A stretch of 64,000 bases of DNA from Odontesthes bonariensis (GCF_027942865.1 NC_134510.1:24173209-24237208), one strand, 5' to 3'. Shown: positions 47,516-61,400, numbered from the stretch's first letter. Notes: generated by a model not told the origin, from the sequence alone. Translations and numbers: made by a program.

Positions 47516-50500
47516 ATGCGGACGGACGGCTTTCTCTCGAGCGTTAACGTTGTTCTCGTAATGGCTTACGGAAGTCTGGTGAGTGTTTTCCCATTGTTAA
47601 GAGAGGCTGGAGCACAGTTTGAGTCATTAAAGTTTAAGTTGAAACTCGCGTGACCACAAAATTGGAAAGCAGCTCGAGGTTTAAGTTGCAGAGTGTGACT
47701 TTGGCTCAGTGTAGTCATCAGATTCTGAGTATGCGGAACTCCTATTCCAAAGAGTCAGCCTGTCTTTACAAGTAGGCTACAACAGAAATGCAAGTTCATC
47801 TAATCCACCAACTACTTTAATGCATTGTGTTCATATGACTTCACTTTATATGTGAAGGACACCAGCAGGGGCGATTCTAGGGTCAGACTTTTAGGCGGGC
47901 TCAGCCCCTCTTGAGGCTATGGCTGTCAAACGGTGCCACCCTTCCTGCTAAACTATTCCCTTAACTGGATTACATAAATCCATTGAATGTATAATTTTCT
48001 ATCTAAAGTACTAATATTGTTTCCCTAATACTTTTAATAACTTACCAATAATAATACTGCTCACTACAGCTTTTTTTTTGCAAAGCTATTTAGCCCTTTT
48101 CATTGGCAAACATTTATTAAAACAGTTTTGTATAAAAGTTATTGGAATTGATAATTGGTGAATTAAAATGTGTCTGTTCAAGTGAGCAGAAAGCAAACAT
48201 GTTAGATAACAATCGCCTTCGAAAATGAATCACATTTTCTGAATTCTCTCCAGAGGTTTTGGTATTTATGGCGTCAAGTCGATGAAGAAAGCCTTGCCTC
48301 ATTTGCTATTCTGAGATTGATAACTGGCCAAGGTACTGTGATCAGGAAAAGAAACACTTTGGCTTTATACAAACTTTAACTTTGTTGTGCAGCTTTGTCA
48401 TGAAGTGTCTGTGCTGAGCCTCGGCCAAGGTTTCCAAAGGGAATCTGACATATCGTCGACATATTAGAATTTCTTTAGTGAAAGCAGTTGACATATTTTC
48501 AGTGGAATAAATAAAACCTTTATAAGTATTTGTCCTTTGCTATTTATGTCCGTGTTATAAGAAAATTGAATGAATGAAAATTTGCTTTTTAATGAACTTT
48601 TCTTTGTGAGGACAAATTGAACGAAGAAAAGCCTCAAAACTTGGCTGTTGATGCATGTATTTGTACTCGGGTCACATACAGCATTAAAACCTCTGGCGGG
48701 TAATGCAAACAATGCATATCTTGTCGTCACAAAACGGTGTTCTGCTGAAAAACCTTGCGCCCGTTTATGTGTCCCAACAGGTCAGACCTGTTTTGGCGGG
48801 GGACCCACGGAGCTTTTCGACCTGATGGGTTCAAAGTTGGGGCTGATCCTTGTCCATAAAGTAGAGTGTTTTTCTAACCTTTGACTTTCCTCTAGGTGTT
48901 TGTTTTGCTGTTCATCTTTGTGAAAAGACAAATTATGCGATTTGCCATGAAATCTCGGCAAGGACCACATGCTCCCCTTGGACACAATGCGCCTAAGGTA
49001 TAACCCACACCACAAGCTTGGTCCTGGACAGTTTCTTGCTGTCGAGTCCTGGTGTAGATTGTGTTGTTTTGCGTGCATGTAATGAAGTGTTGTGTGCCCG
49101 CTTTGCAGGAGCTTAAACAAAAAATTGATGCAAAACTGTGCCAGGTCCAGAAAATCCACTTTGAGCCTCGTCTCTTGTCTCCCGACGATCACCGGTTGAA
49201 CCAGAGAGAACAGTCTGGTGAGAAGAGCACATAAACACTCATGCAGATGAATCATACACATGAGTAGTTTATAATCCAGCTCAATGATAAGGCTGTGTGT
49301 ATGTGTGTGTCACAGGTTCCTATGACTACATGTATAGGATGAGAGCGTTGGATGCTATAAGAGACACTGGTAGGATTTTTCTGTCTCCGTTACTTTTTTT
49401 ACGTCTTGCCTTGCCATGATGGCTCAACAAATCCTCCCCATTGTCACATCGACGTCTCCACTCTCTGTCATCAGATTTTCCTTTCCGTGAACTGGGCGGA
49501 ACATCCACTGCTGTGACCGGGAAAAGGTTTCGGACCTGGCTGCTACAGCTCCGAAACTCCCACTGCATGTTCAGAGACAACCAGAAGTCTCTCATTGACA
49601 CGGTGCTAGATGGCTACAATAAGGCACGTCATGGGGCAGAGGTCAGTGGTTCGTGTGTGTGTGTGCAACAAATGACGTTATTTATGTCGCAGTTATGATG
49701 TAATTACCATTTTATGCTGCAGTTCTGTGTCAAATTGAGCAACAAATACATTGAATTTAAAAGCTTGGACTAAGTCAAGTATTTCAGCAGCAGCAACTCT
49801 TTTATTTTCTAGTTTTATTTTTTTATATTTCTAACTTATCTTAGCATGAATTTGCTCATTTATTTTCATTTTCACAATAGCAAAGCAAAAACAGTTTTTT
49901 TTTTTAAATTTTTATTATGATATTCCATTCACGCAGGCATTCAGAAGCTTCATTTAGTACTTTGATAAAGTATATTTACCACCATTGGCAGACGTTTTAC
50001 GCTTGTTGGAAATAATCTTACACGCTTTTCCCATTTCTTGGCAGAAAGAATCAAGTTTAAGCAGGTTTGGATGGAAAGTTTCAGTGCACAGCCATTTTCA
50101 GGTCTCTGCAGGGATTAAGTACTGCGTTGGTTAGTTTATTAGGATCCCAGCTGCAGCTATTCTTCCTGGGATCCAGATTGAAGTCCAGACTCTGCCTGCG
50201 TCACACCACAGAGTTTTCTTTAAGCCACATCTGTGTTGTCGTGGCTGCAAACCTTTGATTCTTGTCCTTTTGAAATGTGATTCTTTGCTCCAGTCTAAAA
50301 CCCTGGAAAAACCCTGGAAAAGCATGAGCCTTTCCTTTTGTTCAGACTGGTGTCCGATCTCCTCTTACAAAAAGAATGACGCTGCCATCACCGTGTTTAA
50401 CTGTAGAGATGGGATTAGAGCTGTGCTTCGTGCCTGGATTCCTGCCCACACACTGTTGGTAATTGTGGCAAAAACGATTAAATCTTAGTTGCATCAGATC

Positions 50501-51372
50501 AGAGGGTTTTACTTCTCGTGGTCTTGAGTCGTGTGCTCTTAGTTCACTAATATGCACTAGATCTCACGTGTGAATGTGAATGGTCTGAATGTCTACAGAG
50601 ACATATAAATATTTCAGTTTATTCATAATGATTAATGTGACAACAGAAAAAAACTGTTTTTGCATTGTAGATTGATGAGATGAGATGACACGAGACTAGA
50701 AAAAAAACAAAAATCAGAACATTTGTAGTTTGATGGAGTTTAATTCCATTGAAATCCAAAATGTTGTCGGCTGCATTAATTTTGTCCGGTTAGAATAACT
50801 TAACTTTTTACCATTTAGCCAAACCTGCTTTCTTTTACATTAACAGCTCACAGACGGGAGGAGGCACGCAACATGTGCTTCCTTTATCTTCAAGGTAGAT
50901 AGGATGTATGTGAAGAATATGCGCTGGATTCAGTACAGACTGCCTTCACTGATGTTCTGCCCGTTTTTTTCTTTAGGCCTTTGGTGAGGCTGAATTTTTA
51001 AAATACCAGGAAGCTCTCACTGAACTCGCCTCTATGTAAGTAAACACAAGCTCTTTTCCCCCCACAATGCTGCTGTACAGCCTTCCTTTTAAGCTAATCC
51101 CGACACGGAATGTTGATCGTGCTGTGGGAACGACCCGTTTCTTTTTCAGCGTGAAGTCCAGCAGCAGCGGCGGCAGCTCTCCAAGCCAGCGCCACCAGTC
51201 TGCGGCCAGAGATCTGACCAGCGCCACTGAGCCTGCGAGCGTTTCCTCCACGTCGCCTACACAAACCACTTACCTCACGTCTTCAATGCAGCAGCGCAGC
51301 AAGAGGCCCAGAAACTTTCTGGAGCTGAAAAACTTCAAAGACAACTACAACACACTGGACAGTACACTCTGA
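47516..51372 (+). CDS. c1orf43: C1orf43 / NICE-3 homologue, complete, seven exons
   Basis: Exons: 47516-47578, 48896-48997, 49109-49217, 49316-49369, 49475-49641, 50977-51035, 51150-51372 (TGA at 51370-51372). All junctions are GT-AG and in phase, giving 258 residues against about 253 in human. The core matches human C1orf43 from memory almost word for word: residues 9-21 (VNVVLVMAYGSL), the end of a single N-terminal membrane helix (VFVLLFIFVKRQI), then MRFAMKSR and GHNAPK, and the C-terminus NFKDNYNTL. The protein is a small membrane-anchored factor linked to Golgi and mitochondria and reported in phagocytosis screens; its biochemical role is not established. The gene is broadly expressed in mammals. 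The first exon and the Ser-rich linker in exon 7 diverge most. Confidence 0.96.
47579..48895. other. c1orf43 intron 1
   Basis: 1.3 kb. The stretch at about 47870-47930 ('ggggcgattctagggtcag' and following) looks like one end of a fish DNA-transposon repeat, but its partner end was not found. Nothing else was recognised. Confidence 0.45.
50060..50545. mobile_element. Tc1-like transposon fossil in c1orf43 intron 5
   Basis: The plus strand carries the antisense of Tc1-type transposase text ('gccatcaccgtgtttaactg', 'tagagatgggattagagctg'). Frames are broken. The rest of the 1.3-kb intron (49642-50976) is AT-rich with no other recognised feature. Confidence 0.55.
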
Positions 51373-52372
51373 ATTCTGCTCGAGCCTGTCCAAAAAGCAA
51401 AGGTCAAGGAATTCGAGCTGCCAGTGATCAGTGCCTATGTGGACAGTGACAATCACTGTTGTTTGATGTTTGTGGAGGGGAAAAAAGAAAAAGACAAAAT
51501 CACTGCCTTCATTTACCAATATGTACTGCCTGGTTTACAGAATAGTACATATCAGACTGCTGGTACATCGCTCTTTGCCTAAGTGTAGCTTATGCTTGTA
51601 TCCTGTATTATAGCATGTATGAGTTCTGTATTGGGTAAAAACATGAATATAAAAGAAAGTAAGGTTGATTTGACCAAAACAAAATCTCAGCTATGGGGCT
51701 ATGCAATGACATAGGACAATCAGTATTTATTGCACAAAGTAAAGGCCTATGCAGACATATTGACATTAACCAAGAGCTTATAGTTAACAGTGTTTGTAGA
51801 GCAAACCGCCATTTATGGCTGTTTTACACTGAAAGAAAAAAAAAGTCTTTATGTCAGTTATGTTTACGTTTATGTTTGTTTTTTTTTCTTTTTCTTTCTT
51901 TCTTTCTTTCTTTTTTCCTGTTCTTGGCTGTGAATTCAACAGCTTGTTCTTTCAAAGCCTCATGTTACAGAAGCCATACTTGTTTACAGAAACTGTGATG
52001 ATGAAGTGCTTTTTACTATTACTTGATCAATTCTATCAGTGCAATGTATCTTAACAGTATTTCAGTGCATTAACAAATTCTGAATGTGAGGTATGGCGTC
52101 GGGGGGAAGTGTCTTTATCGATCGCTGCCGACCGGCCCGTTGATGTCTGAGCTGTGTCTGTTTCATCCAGCGTCAAGGGTTAATGCCAGACTGGTTTTAT
52201 TTTCTGTGGTGCTTGCTGTACAAGTTGCCATCCAGATAAGACTGTTACAAAGAGTTGAGTTGGTGAACAATGCTTTTATGTACTGTATAATTAGCATGAA
52301 GCACAGTAAACCCTGAGAATTAGATAACATATCATTATCATTTTTTCAAATTAAAGAGACATTGGTTCAGAT
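51373..52372 (+). other. c1orf43: c1orf43 3'UTR
   Basis: About 1 kb follows the stop codon with no further coding potential. An ATTAAA signal at 52350-52355, followed by a T/TG-rich stretch, is the likely polyadenylation site. A pyrimidine tract (TTTC units) lies at about 51879-51915. Confidence 0.6.
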
Positions 52373-52665
52373 TTTTTTTTCTGTGTTTTGTGACTTCTTC
52401 ATCAAGGGAAAAGTGCCAGAAAATGAGATATTGATGTGATTAATGTATGTAAGTGTGTGTAGTGTTTTGCCGAACGTGTGAGACTGACAGAGTGATAATT
52501 GCTTTTTAAAGTTTGATAGATGTTGTGCTCCTTGGGTGAAAGGTTAACTAGAATACTTTGCATTTTAGTGTTTATCCGACTAGTCATTTGTAGTGTGATT
52601 TGTGTCCAGCAGAGGGCGACACCTCCATCGTAATCCAACAGGCAGTGACGTGTAAATTCAAAGCA

Positions 52666-54030
52666 TTTATTCAGAAAACCACAAACACAGATGGCAGATT
52701 AAGACGTACTTCATACAAAAGCTCCTCTAGAAGTCAAGAGGTTACTTAATATAAATAAATACAAAGGAGAAAGTTGTTAGAAATCCACACATCCAGACAC
52801 ATTCAGTAATAATATGTACAACAACAAAGTGACTGTTTACACAATGACAGGGAACTGAAATGCAAAATGTATGGAGAGTAAGGACACATCTTAATCTTTC
52901 CTTCTGCGTCCTCACAGTATCACAAAGTCTCCGATAGTTACCGAGGGCTTAGAGACCGTTCAGCTGTTTTACAGAATATCAAAGAACAAAAAGAACCCAG
53001 CCTGATTATGACTTGGTGTTCTGGGTGACACGGTCAGAATTTAAATAAGAAAGACATCATACCATTCACATTCCGAGTGAACAGAGTCAAGGATGAGTGA
53101 CTAATGAGTACAAGGACACACAATTTAGATGATCTAGTTAATGATTTATACACGATCTGTCACGGCAGTCCAGTTAGCTACAGTATATTGACGCTACATT
53201 ACTGTTTATGAACTTTATGACGTCACTTGAACTTGTAAAAGGATCTTCCATCAACGGTTCTGTTTTCATACGACAACATCATAAACTCAAAGGTTGAGTA
53301 AGTGATCGAAGCAGAGCAGAAAAAGTAGGACACTTCCATACACTAGTATTAAAAGGAAAGCACACAATGCACATCAGTACATCTAATGTATCTACAATAA
53401 AAGCTGATACAGTCATTATGCACATGCACAGTGTGTGCTGCCAAACACTTCACTGTTTCCTTCATAAATGTGTTTGTGGAATTGTTACAGTTGCTGTGTA
53501 GGAAGATTAAAGCTATGGTAGGTAATCCTAGAGAGCTAGCAAGAGAGCTAGCAAGATTCGAAAGTGTCCCCTCCTCTAAGCTCCACCCCCCCCTCCCCAT
53601 TCCGTCAGTGCTTCATCCAAAGCCGGTAGAACCGCATGCGCACACGGAGCAGGGAGCCGACAGAGGGGGGCGTAGGCAGAAAGCAGAGGCATCTGATTGG
53701 TTTTTGTAGGCGCTCCAATCCGAGATCAGCGGGACGCTGATCTCGGATTGGTCAGCTTTTTCTCAGTCCTGCAGCTGCCACAGAGGTCTGATTATTTTCG
53801 TCCCTTTTTCTAAATACATCTTGTATAGATTTCTCTCAGGACAGACGGACCATTTCACCCAGTATTACAAAATGTGTTTCTGAACAGGATTACCAACCAT
53901 GCCTTTAAGGCCCGATTTCCCTAATATTCACACAAATTGATGTGGTAGCTTGTTGTGCTGCTGTTTGAATTCAGTCTGCACGGTGAGGGGTCGGTCGTTC
54001 TGGGCCCCGCCCCTTTCCTCATCAGTCGCT
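52666..54030 (-). other. tuft1: tuft1 3'UTR with AATAAA signal at its end
   Basis: On the minus strand an AATAAA signal reads at 52671-52666, with no earlier equally placed signal recognised downstream of the stop codon at 54031. The 3'UTR would be about 1.38 kb and would contain the hairpin MITE at 53507-53908. The spacer to the c1orf43 signal is about 310 bp. Confidence 0.5.
53507..53908. mobile_element. 402-bp hairpin MITE in the tuft1 3'UTR
   Basis: About 22-bp inverted termini (TTAAAGCTATGGTAGGTAAT and TTAAAGGCATGGTTGGTAAT, each then CC) end in TTAA on both sides. Near the centre a perfect 17-bp inverted repeat (53715-53731 with 53735-53751, 3-bp loop) contains CCAATCCGAGATCAGCG. There is no coding. 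It begins 123 bp past the tuft1 stop codon in transcript direction. Confidence 0.8.
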
Positions 54031-57000
54031 TCATGACTTGATCTCGATGACTTTGATGAAAGGAAGCGGTTTGTTGGAGGAGGTGGACGGCTTGAGTGGT
54101 TTACTGTTGCAACAGAAGGAGGAAAAGTTAGCTGTTTTTATATTGAAAATAGCACGAAGACAATTAATCAATAAAATGAATGAGTTTACATTCATTGACA
54201 TTACTTCCAAAATTAGTCTGAAAGATTTTCAAAATCAAAACAAATACAATTCTTTGCAACCCATGCATACAAAAACCAGAATCGTGCAGGACCTATTTGC
54301 ATTTTGCAACGCTTGCAGAAGAAATACTTGAAGAGGATGGGCAAAGTAAGATACCTGTAAACAATCTGGGGGTTGCGCTCTGATGAAAGGTAGGAATTTG
54401 ACCTTTGTCCACCCAGGAAGTAGTCCATCTGGTCATGCATTTCTCGATTCTGCACATACAGGAAGGTTTCAGAGGTTATACACACATACGCCAATCAGAA
54501 AGAATGCTCATATTGTTCTGGACTAAACAGTGAACAAATGGTGTTTCTGCTACCCATATGTTGAACTGTTGGCTGGTAGTTTTAATTAATATTAATAGGA
54601 TTAATAAAGTTTTACTGAACTGAAATTATTTTACATAAATAACTGAAGCCAAAACTAACAGGATCTTTTCCACTTTCATCTTTTCTCTCTCTGCAGATAT
54701 CAGGCTGAGCTGGATCATTTTTCTTTATTCTTTCCCTTCACTCATATCTTGTCTCACCGTCAGACTCTTCATCTTAAATTCCTTTGAAATCCCAAACATA
54801 TTTCCACAGGGCGGTCCTCACCTCAGCCTCCAAAAATGCCACCTTCTCCTCCAGCTCTCTGATCACGCGGTCTCGCTCCTGGATCACCATGCGAGAGTTC
54901 TGGAGCTAAAGACGAGGAAACAAGCAGTGAGCGAACCCTGTACAAATATGAGGCCATGTGTGCACGCTATGTAGTCTCATACACGTGCTTCTCACCTGCT
55001 CAATCATGTGTCGGACTTTCCGTTGTTGGCTTTTCAGCATGTCATCCAGATGGTGGATCTTTTCTTTGAGAATAGCCACCTCCTTCTCCAACTGTTCAGC
55101 CCTGAAAATACACACGGACAGTTGCAGCTCACCATACTGTCTCTGATCGAAAGATTGTACGTCTGATGTAGTGTTTTTGTTTGTTTTTAGAGCTGACCTT
55201 TGCTCATCCTTGTGGCCCTCCTCTCTGATCTTCCGCAGCTCCCGCAGTTCATCCTCGCGGCTGTGGATCGCCTCCCTCAGGGTGGCGCTCTCCAGCTCCA
55301 TCCCTCCCAGCAGCCTCTGGAGCTCTTCAATGCGCTTGTCTTTACTCTCACTGGCTTCTTCTGTAATCCTCAACTTGTCCTCCTGGTCACTCAGACACTC
55401 CCTAAGCCTGCTGCCTTCAGCCTAGAGGAGACAGGGAGTTTGGTTTGTTTAGTGTATTGCTTTCATTCAACAAGAATTCACAGCAATAAGGCAAGAAGAA
55501 TGCCTGCACGTTACCTGCAGTCTCTCCCGCTCCTCCAGATGTTTCTTCTCTGCTTCCTGCAGCTGAGCATACAAACGCTTACTGACTTCTCTCAGCTTGT
55601 TTCTCTCTGCTTCATCATCTGCATCCTAAACATATATGAAATTAAGTGTTACATTGGTAACAAACAGAGTTGGATAGATGCTTTCATGATGATGTAATAG
55701 AAATCGTGTTTTTGTTTCGTCCGAGCTGTGTGGGTTTGGCTGTTACAGAGAAAAAAACAGGCGTGTCAGCGTGCGTCACTACAGCGGTTAGATCATGACC
55801 AGTGTTTCCCTACTATTAATGAAACACTTACTGAATGCGAGTAAGCTGCAGTGTGAGTCACAGATACTACTATAACTGCCACAAAAATAGACCAAATGGA
55901 AAGGTGTCACTTTTGTGTGTGTGTGCAAAACATCGCAGGCATGCGTGTAGTGGCTGATGTTCGAAGTGTGCGACTCAAAGACAACAACAAAACTATTAAA
56001 GGATGAAGCCCCTGTGGAATGAGGAGCGCCTCAAAACAACAATGTACGCAGGCAGAGGAACAGAATGTGCCGGAACAGCTTTTCCGTGCATTTTCATATG
56101 CCCCCGGGGGTGGGGGGGTCTACGACCATATTTACCCTTTCCCCTCTCTGCTTGCATGTTTAACCCTTCCCTTTATCTGTGCACGATCGCTTTACAGGAA
56201 TCATATGGAAAAACAAACAGTAGACAGAGGCTATGGTGTACACATACGAGAGTCGATATGTGCACAGACCTGACACACGGAAAAACATGCACATATACTG
56301 TACATTCTAAACAACACCTCGAATAGAGTGGGTTCATGTGAGAAGCTGCTCACCTGCACGTCAGATTGGTCTCCTCCTTTGGGGACAGACGAGAGGTTCT
56401 TTCTGAAGGGATTGCTGACCTTCCACCCGTTTGTGTGCGGCTGGAGAGAGAAAAGGAGGAAGTCAGCAGGGAATGCTTAAGTGATGGAGATGCGAGAGGT
56501 GAAGGAAATGCCATCAAGCGCACAGGATTTGAGGGTAACAATAGGGAGGGCACAATGCAATATGGTCACCTTGCTTTTGGCCGCCATCTGCTCCCTCAGA
56601 GTCTTCAGGCAATACCTCACCTGCATGAAACACACATATTTAGTCATTAATTGACGTTGGTGGATAACGTACTTGGGCTTTTACTTAAAGTAAATAAACA
56701 TAGCCATACCATAAATTAAGAATATTCACAAGTAAAAGTAAAAGAAACAAACCTCACTTACAGAAAATTAAATGGTTTGAGTATTATCAGCAAAATGAAT
56801 GTCAAAGTGTCAACACTCATTCATTTCTCTATTTGTAAAAATTATACTTTTGGATAATCACTGATGGATTAACATGCAATCAGCATTTATTCATTTATTT
56901 TTGCTGGCTGAGGTAGAGTTGAATTTTTTTTTAAACGTTAAAACGTGTTAAATCTCCACCAAATGATCAATGCAGGAACTTGATCCAAAGAGAAGACAAG

Positions 57001-58468
57001 AGAGAGGCAGAAGCATGAGAGCGAGGAGGATTTACATGATGCAAACATGCAAATGCTGAGATAATCCGGCAAACAATGGTGACTGACTGCAGTGTGAGTG
57101 TGTGTTTGCTTATTAGTGAAACAGTAATGGCTGGATTCTGTTGATAAACTGACCTCCTGTATCTGTGAAACTTCATCTGATAGCATCTTCAGGCTCTGTT
57201 GTTGCTTCTGCTGCTCTTGTCTGCGGGTCTCTAGATACACCTGAAACAAGTTGGCACATCAACATTAAAATACCCTCCTGACAAACTAACAAAAACATGC
57301 CATTACCTATTTGTACCAACAGGCGATCCTTTACGCTCACCTTGATGATCTCTACCTGCTCTACTGTCGATTTCACTGGTTCGGGGTTCGGAGTCGTCCT
57401 GTCACTGGCTGGCTGCACCAGTGCGAAAGCTCGTCCGACTGGCTGCAGATCAGAGGGCAGAGGAGTTAACAACGGAGCATGCACTGTGTTGCCTGAGCAT
57501 GAGAGAGTCTGATACATCATGCACAAACTGAGTGAAGATAATCCGGGAGGAGTTGTTTGTGATGTTGCAACACAGGACTTGGAGGAACAGCCGGCAGAAC
57601 ATTTGTTTAATAATCATTATGAAATGTCTGGAATGTCTGTATGAATGATGCAATTAAACTAAAGAATGAATATAAAGCCTTGTCATGAGCAAATTATCCC
57701 TGTGTGCATGTGACAGACTGCGAGCCTCTATTATCAGGAGGGAGAAACATTTAAGAGCTATTGCTATGGAGACTGACTAACCCATAAACATCTGGTACTT
57801 CTCTGGAAGGGGTGGACACACTTGGCAAACCATGCACAGAGAGACAGAGGGACATGTAGAAAAAGGTGGGTGGGCATTATGCAACTCCACTGCTCTGGTG
57901 ATTTTGCTGGTTTTGGTGGAACACCGGTTGTCTTGAGACGTTTTGAGTGCGTGGGAACCACATTAATTAAAAGCTGAAGCCAGCTATTGCAAATTTATGA
58001 GCACCTTGAATAGTTCGTGTCTTGGAATGCCACAAGATGCATGTGTGAAAACCCAGTTGCTCTGAGCTAATTCCTCTGAATCATTAAGAGGATTAACTGT
58101 CTGAGGTTTCACGTCAAAATATGACCTAAACAAACACGCTTTTGATGATTCAGTGACAACAAAAACAACCTCACACATTTAGACGGGTGTGCAAATTGTT
58201 CAAATATCAAAGCATAATGTCTTAAACCGCATACTTTGGCAACAGGTATCCTCATTATGGATGTACAACGCTTCCTCACCATTTTCCATTACTCAAAACT
58301 ACAGTGTTTTAGTACCCTGGATTGGGTCTGTTTCATGCTCCAGTGTTACAGTTCAGACTGTAACCTACGTTTTCATGTGTAGGAGGTTCTTACCTTGTCT
58401 CTGTGCTGCTCTGTGCGAGATGCCTCACCCTGGTCGAGAAGCGTGAGCCTGAGTCGCCTGCAACCTTC
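54031..58468 (-). CDS. tuft1: tuft1: tuftelin, N-terminal exon not found
   Basis: Exons in order: 58394-58468, 57341-57442, 57154-57240, 56570-56620, 56354-56440, 55515-55625, 55198-55421, 54996-55101, 54822-54905, 54355-54449, 54031-54103 (TGA at 54031-54033). All phases agree, giving 364 residues visible against about 390 in human. Residues after about 130 form a long coiled coil. The diagnostic block KEKIHHLDDMLKSQQRKVR, followed by MIEQLQNS, is nearly identical to remembered human tuftelin, as is AENREMHDQMD. The C-terminus ends in KVIEIKS, like the human IRVVET end. The first visible exon (RLRLTLLDQ) corresponds to the human RLTLQGE region, so only about 20 to 25 N-terminal residues are missing. 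Tuftelin was named from enamel but is widely expressed and binds cytoskeletal and junction partners through its coiled coil. Teleosts may carry two tuft1 copies and I cannot say which this is. TUFTELIN-interacting or TUFT-like MYZAP/TUFT family members fit less well. Confidence 0.92.
55626..56353. other. tuft1 intron, nothing recognised
   Basis: 0.7 kb between two coiled-coil exons. No repeat or further exon was seen, and flanking phases join directly. Confidence 0.55.
57443..58393. other. tuft1 intron, nothing recognised
   Basis: 0.95 kb AT-rich intron with no recognised repeat or exon. Confidence 0.55.
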
Positions 58469-61400
58469 CTGAAAGTGAGACGAAGATGAAGTGAATCCAC
58501 AAAGAGACCGTTATGTGATGGAGAGACTGATTGAGGACTATTTTGAGGAGGAGAGGGAAAAAAAGAGGAGGAGAGACTGAGTCATAGTCACTGAGCAACA
58601 CAAAGTCGGGGGGAGAAAGGGGGTAGTAACCAGTAAGAGAGTGGAACAGGCGTCAGAAAGAAAGCAAAAGTTTTACAACACTGCAAAGAGACAGATTGTT
58701 TGATTTAAATTGTGTGCTATGGACGTCAGAGGGACTTAGGCGGAAACCCTCAAGACGCTTACAGCCAATTGGAAGCAGAGGCTGGATTTCTGGGAAACAG
58801 GGCAGAGGGTGCTGTGTTGAGTTAAGAAACCATTTCTCCATGGCAACAAATCCTCAGCGTAGCCATAAACTATCTGGCATATTTACAATATAAGAAGGAG
58901 GACTGATCCGAAACTGAATAGTGCACAGACAACTTAAAAATCCACACACGCAAACCTCCACATGTAATTCAATTCATTCTTTGCAATTGCATTCCGGTTT
59001 TATCTACATTTTACACAGCGCCCAACTTTTTGGGAAATGGGTTGGTAGTCACACAAGAGACGGCTCTTTAGAGGAAAAAGTCTGGAGCAGGATGTCATTG
59101 GGTGTGAGTCTTTCAGTAAATGAAAGACCCCTGAAACCATGTCAGGGGTAAGCATGCGGATGCGAGGGAGGAGGTCAGAGACATTGCGTAACTCTTTCCA
59201 GACAACACAACTTGTTCTCTTTGTTTCTTCTGGGTATTCACTGTGTCAACTGTGAGACATAAACATGCAGAGATAAAACAGAAGTGTCTAGAAACAAAAA
59301 CAAATGCAAGTATGCAACTAATTATGTGCATGCACAGGAACATGCCCACACACACACACAAATGCATGATCAGCTTAATTGGTCATATATTATACCTGGC
59401 TGGTTAATAATCCTGTAAAGGAAGTATATCTGTGTGTGTTCTCACTGAGACCACAAGGAATGTTTGAGTGGGACTGTTTGTTTTTTGTGCAATTACAGTT
59501 TATTTTTGCCGTTTGTCTTTGGTGCCTGACCTGCAGCCCAAAGAGCGCAGCCACAGTGTGTTACTTTGCGTCTAACGTGATGTAGGAGACATTGCTTTGA
59601 AGATTAAAAGAATGATTGATGTGAAGGAAGTGGGGTTTGTTAGAAAAACGTGCTGTTTTTAGTATCAAGAATGAACTTTTAGAAAAGGCTTAGATTGAGG
59701 ATGGAGGATGTCTTTGTTAACCCTGCAGGTCACATTGTTGCACAGCCAGCAGTAACCACACAGTCAATGAAGCAATCATTAGAACAAAAGCAATAAAGGG
59801 ACAATGGATCCAAATATAGATAATGAGGTCAAAGCTTGTCCCAGACATCAGCACATTCACTATAAACTTGTGTATCATCCGCAAGCTGAACAGAATATTT
59901 CCTCATGTTTCTGCTGTGATAAGTGTGTGTTGACTAATACAACAACTGTCCATCTTTGTACAACATCATAATGATCACAATCTGATCCTGGACAGTCTCT
60001 CTGCCATATCAGGGTGGGTCCAACTACTCTCTCACTCCTCCCACAGTATTACAATAAGTTCTTATCTTAGTATGGTCATAGCAGAAAGACTTTAGGAGGC
60101 ACTTCTGGGAATTAAATCATAACAATAATGGGTTAATAATATAAGTTTTCATGTCTGTACGACCCAAGGAAATATTTGGTACACAATAGGCAATGCTAAC
60201 CTGAAGTTTCTTTAATATCTTAGGAAGCTTTGTAGAACATATTATGACAAAGAGATTTATTGGGCTGTAATAAATACATGGACTGACATGCACATTTATC
60301 CTATCTCTATCTACTTCTTAATATTTAAAAAAAAATTGAATGAAAAAAGAGTAAAAAAGAGAAAGAACAAATGTTAATAGATTTTTAAACAAAAAAGAAA
60401 GAAATGGAAGAAAAAAGATTAGCCAGTAAAAGATTCTAGTGCTGATTAAATGCATCTAAATTAAAATCAACATTTCAATAATGAAAATATCCAGTTAATT
60501 CTCATTATGAGTGTCTCAGTAGGGAAACCCTCTTGTTTGACAGAGTGCCCCATTGATTTTGACCAGGCATTGGAAATAAAGCAGGTCTTGTTGCATAATG
60601 TCATGATAAAGAGCAGTTATAAAAGACAAGCTGTGTGTACAGAGCACACAGGGCCTTTAGATGAGCTGGCTATCAGCTCAGGAACTACAGTAATAAAAGG
60701 CACAGAGAGGCAGACGGAACTGGGAAATACAGTAGACATGAAAGACAAAGGGAGAGGAAACAGCCTAATAGCAAAACTCAGGAAAATGAAAGGACAAATT
60801 CTTCTCCTGTTAAACATGCTTCTCTCTCAGATTGCAGACGTCTGAATGCTCTAATGGAGCGCACCGATTAGGGGAAGGAAAAGAGAGGAGGGGGTGAGAA
60901 AAGGGGAACAGTGGGAGGGTTGTTAAGAAGGAATTCATCATTGTACAACTTCTCCAGTCATTCACACAGCATCAAATCCCTGCTAATCTTCGCTCCAGAG
61001 TAAGCCATTTGCACGGTAGCCTCTCTGTCTGCTTTCTCCTTTTATATCCACTGACACACAAAAATGCCGTACATCCCAGCTTCAAACACAACCTGTAATA
61101 CAAGCCTTCCTGGGAACGGGGACAAAGGGAGCAGTTGGATGCGTTCGTGAACGGTGACGCACGCATCCACACGTACACAATCAATGGAAAATACACGTAC
61201 AGTAGCCCAAAGTGCACACTGCCTTCTACCTAAAGGGAGAAACATGAAACCGATCTCACACACAGAGTCCACACAGCTGGTTGCACCATAATAGGCAGAG
61301 AAGATCGCAGTGAACAGACCGGCTGAAAAGGATATGAAGATGCTTTTGTTCTGAACTTTGGCACCAGGAGGCCTGTAAATTATCTGGCTTAAATTTGCTA

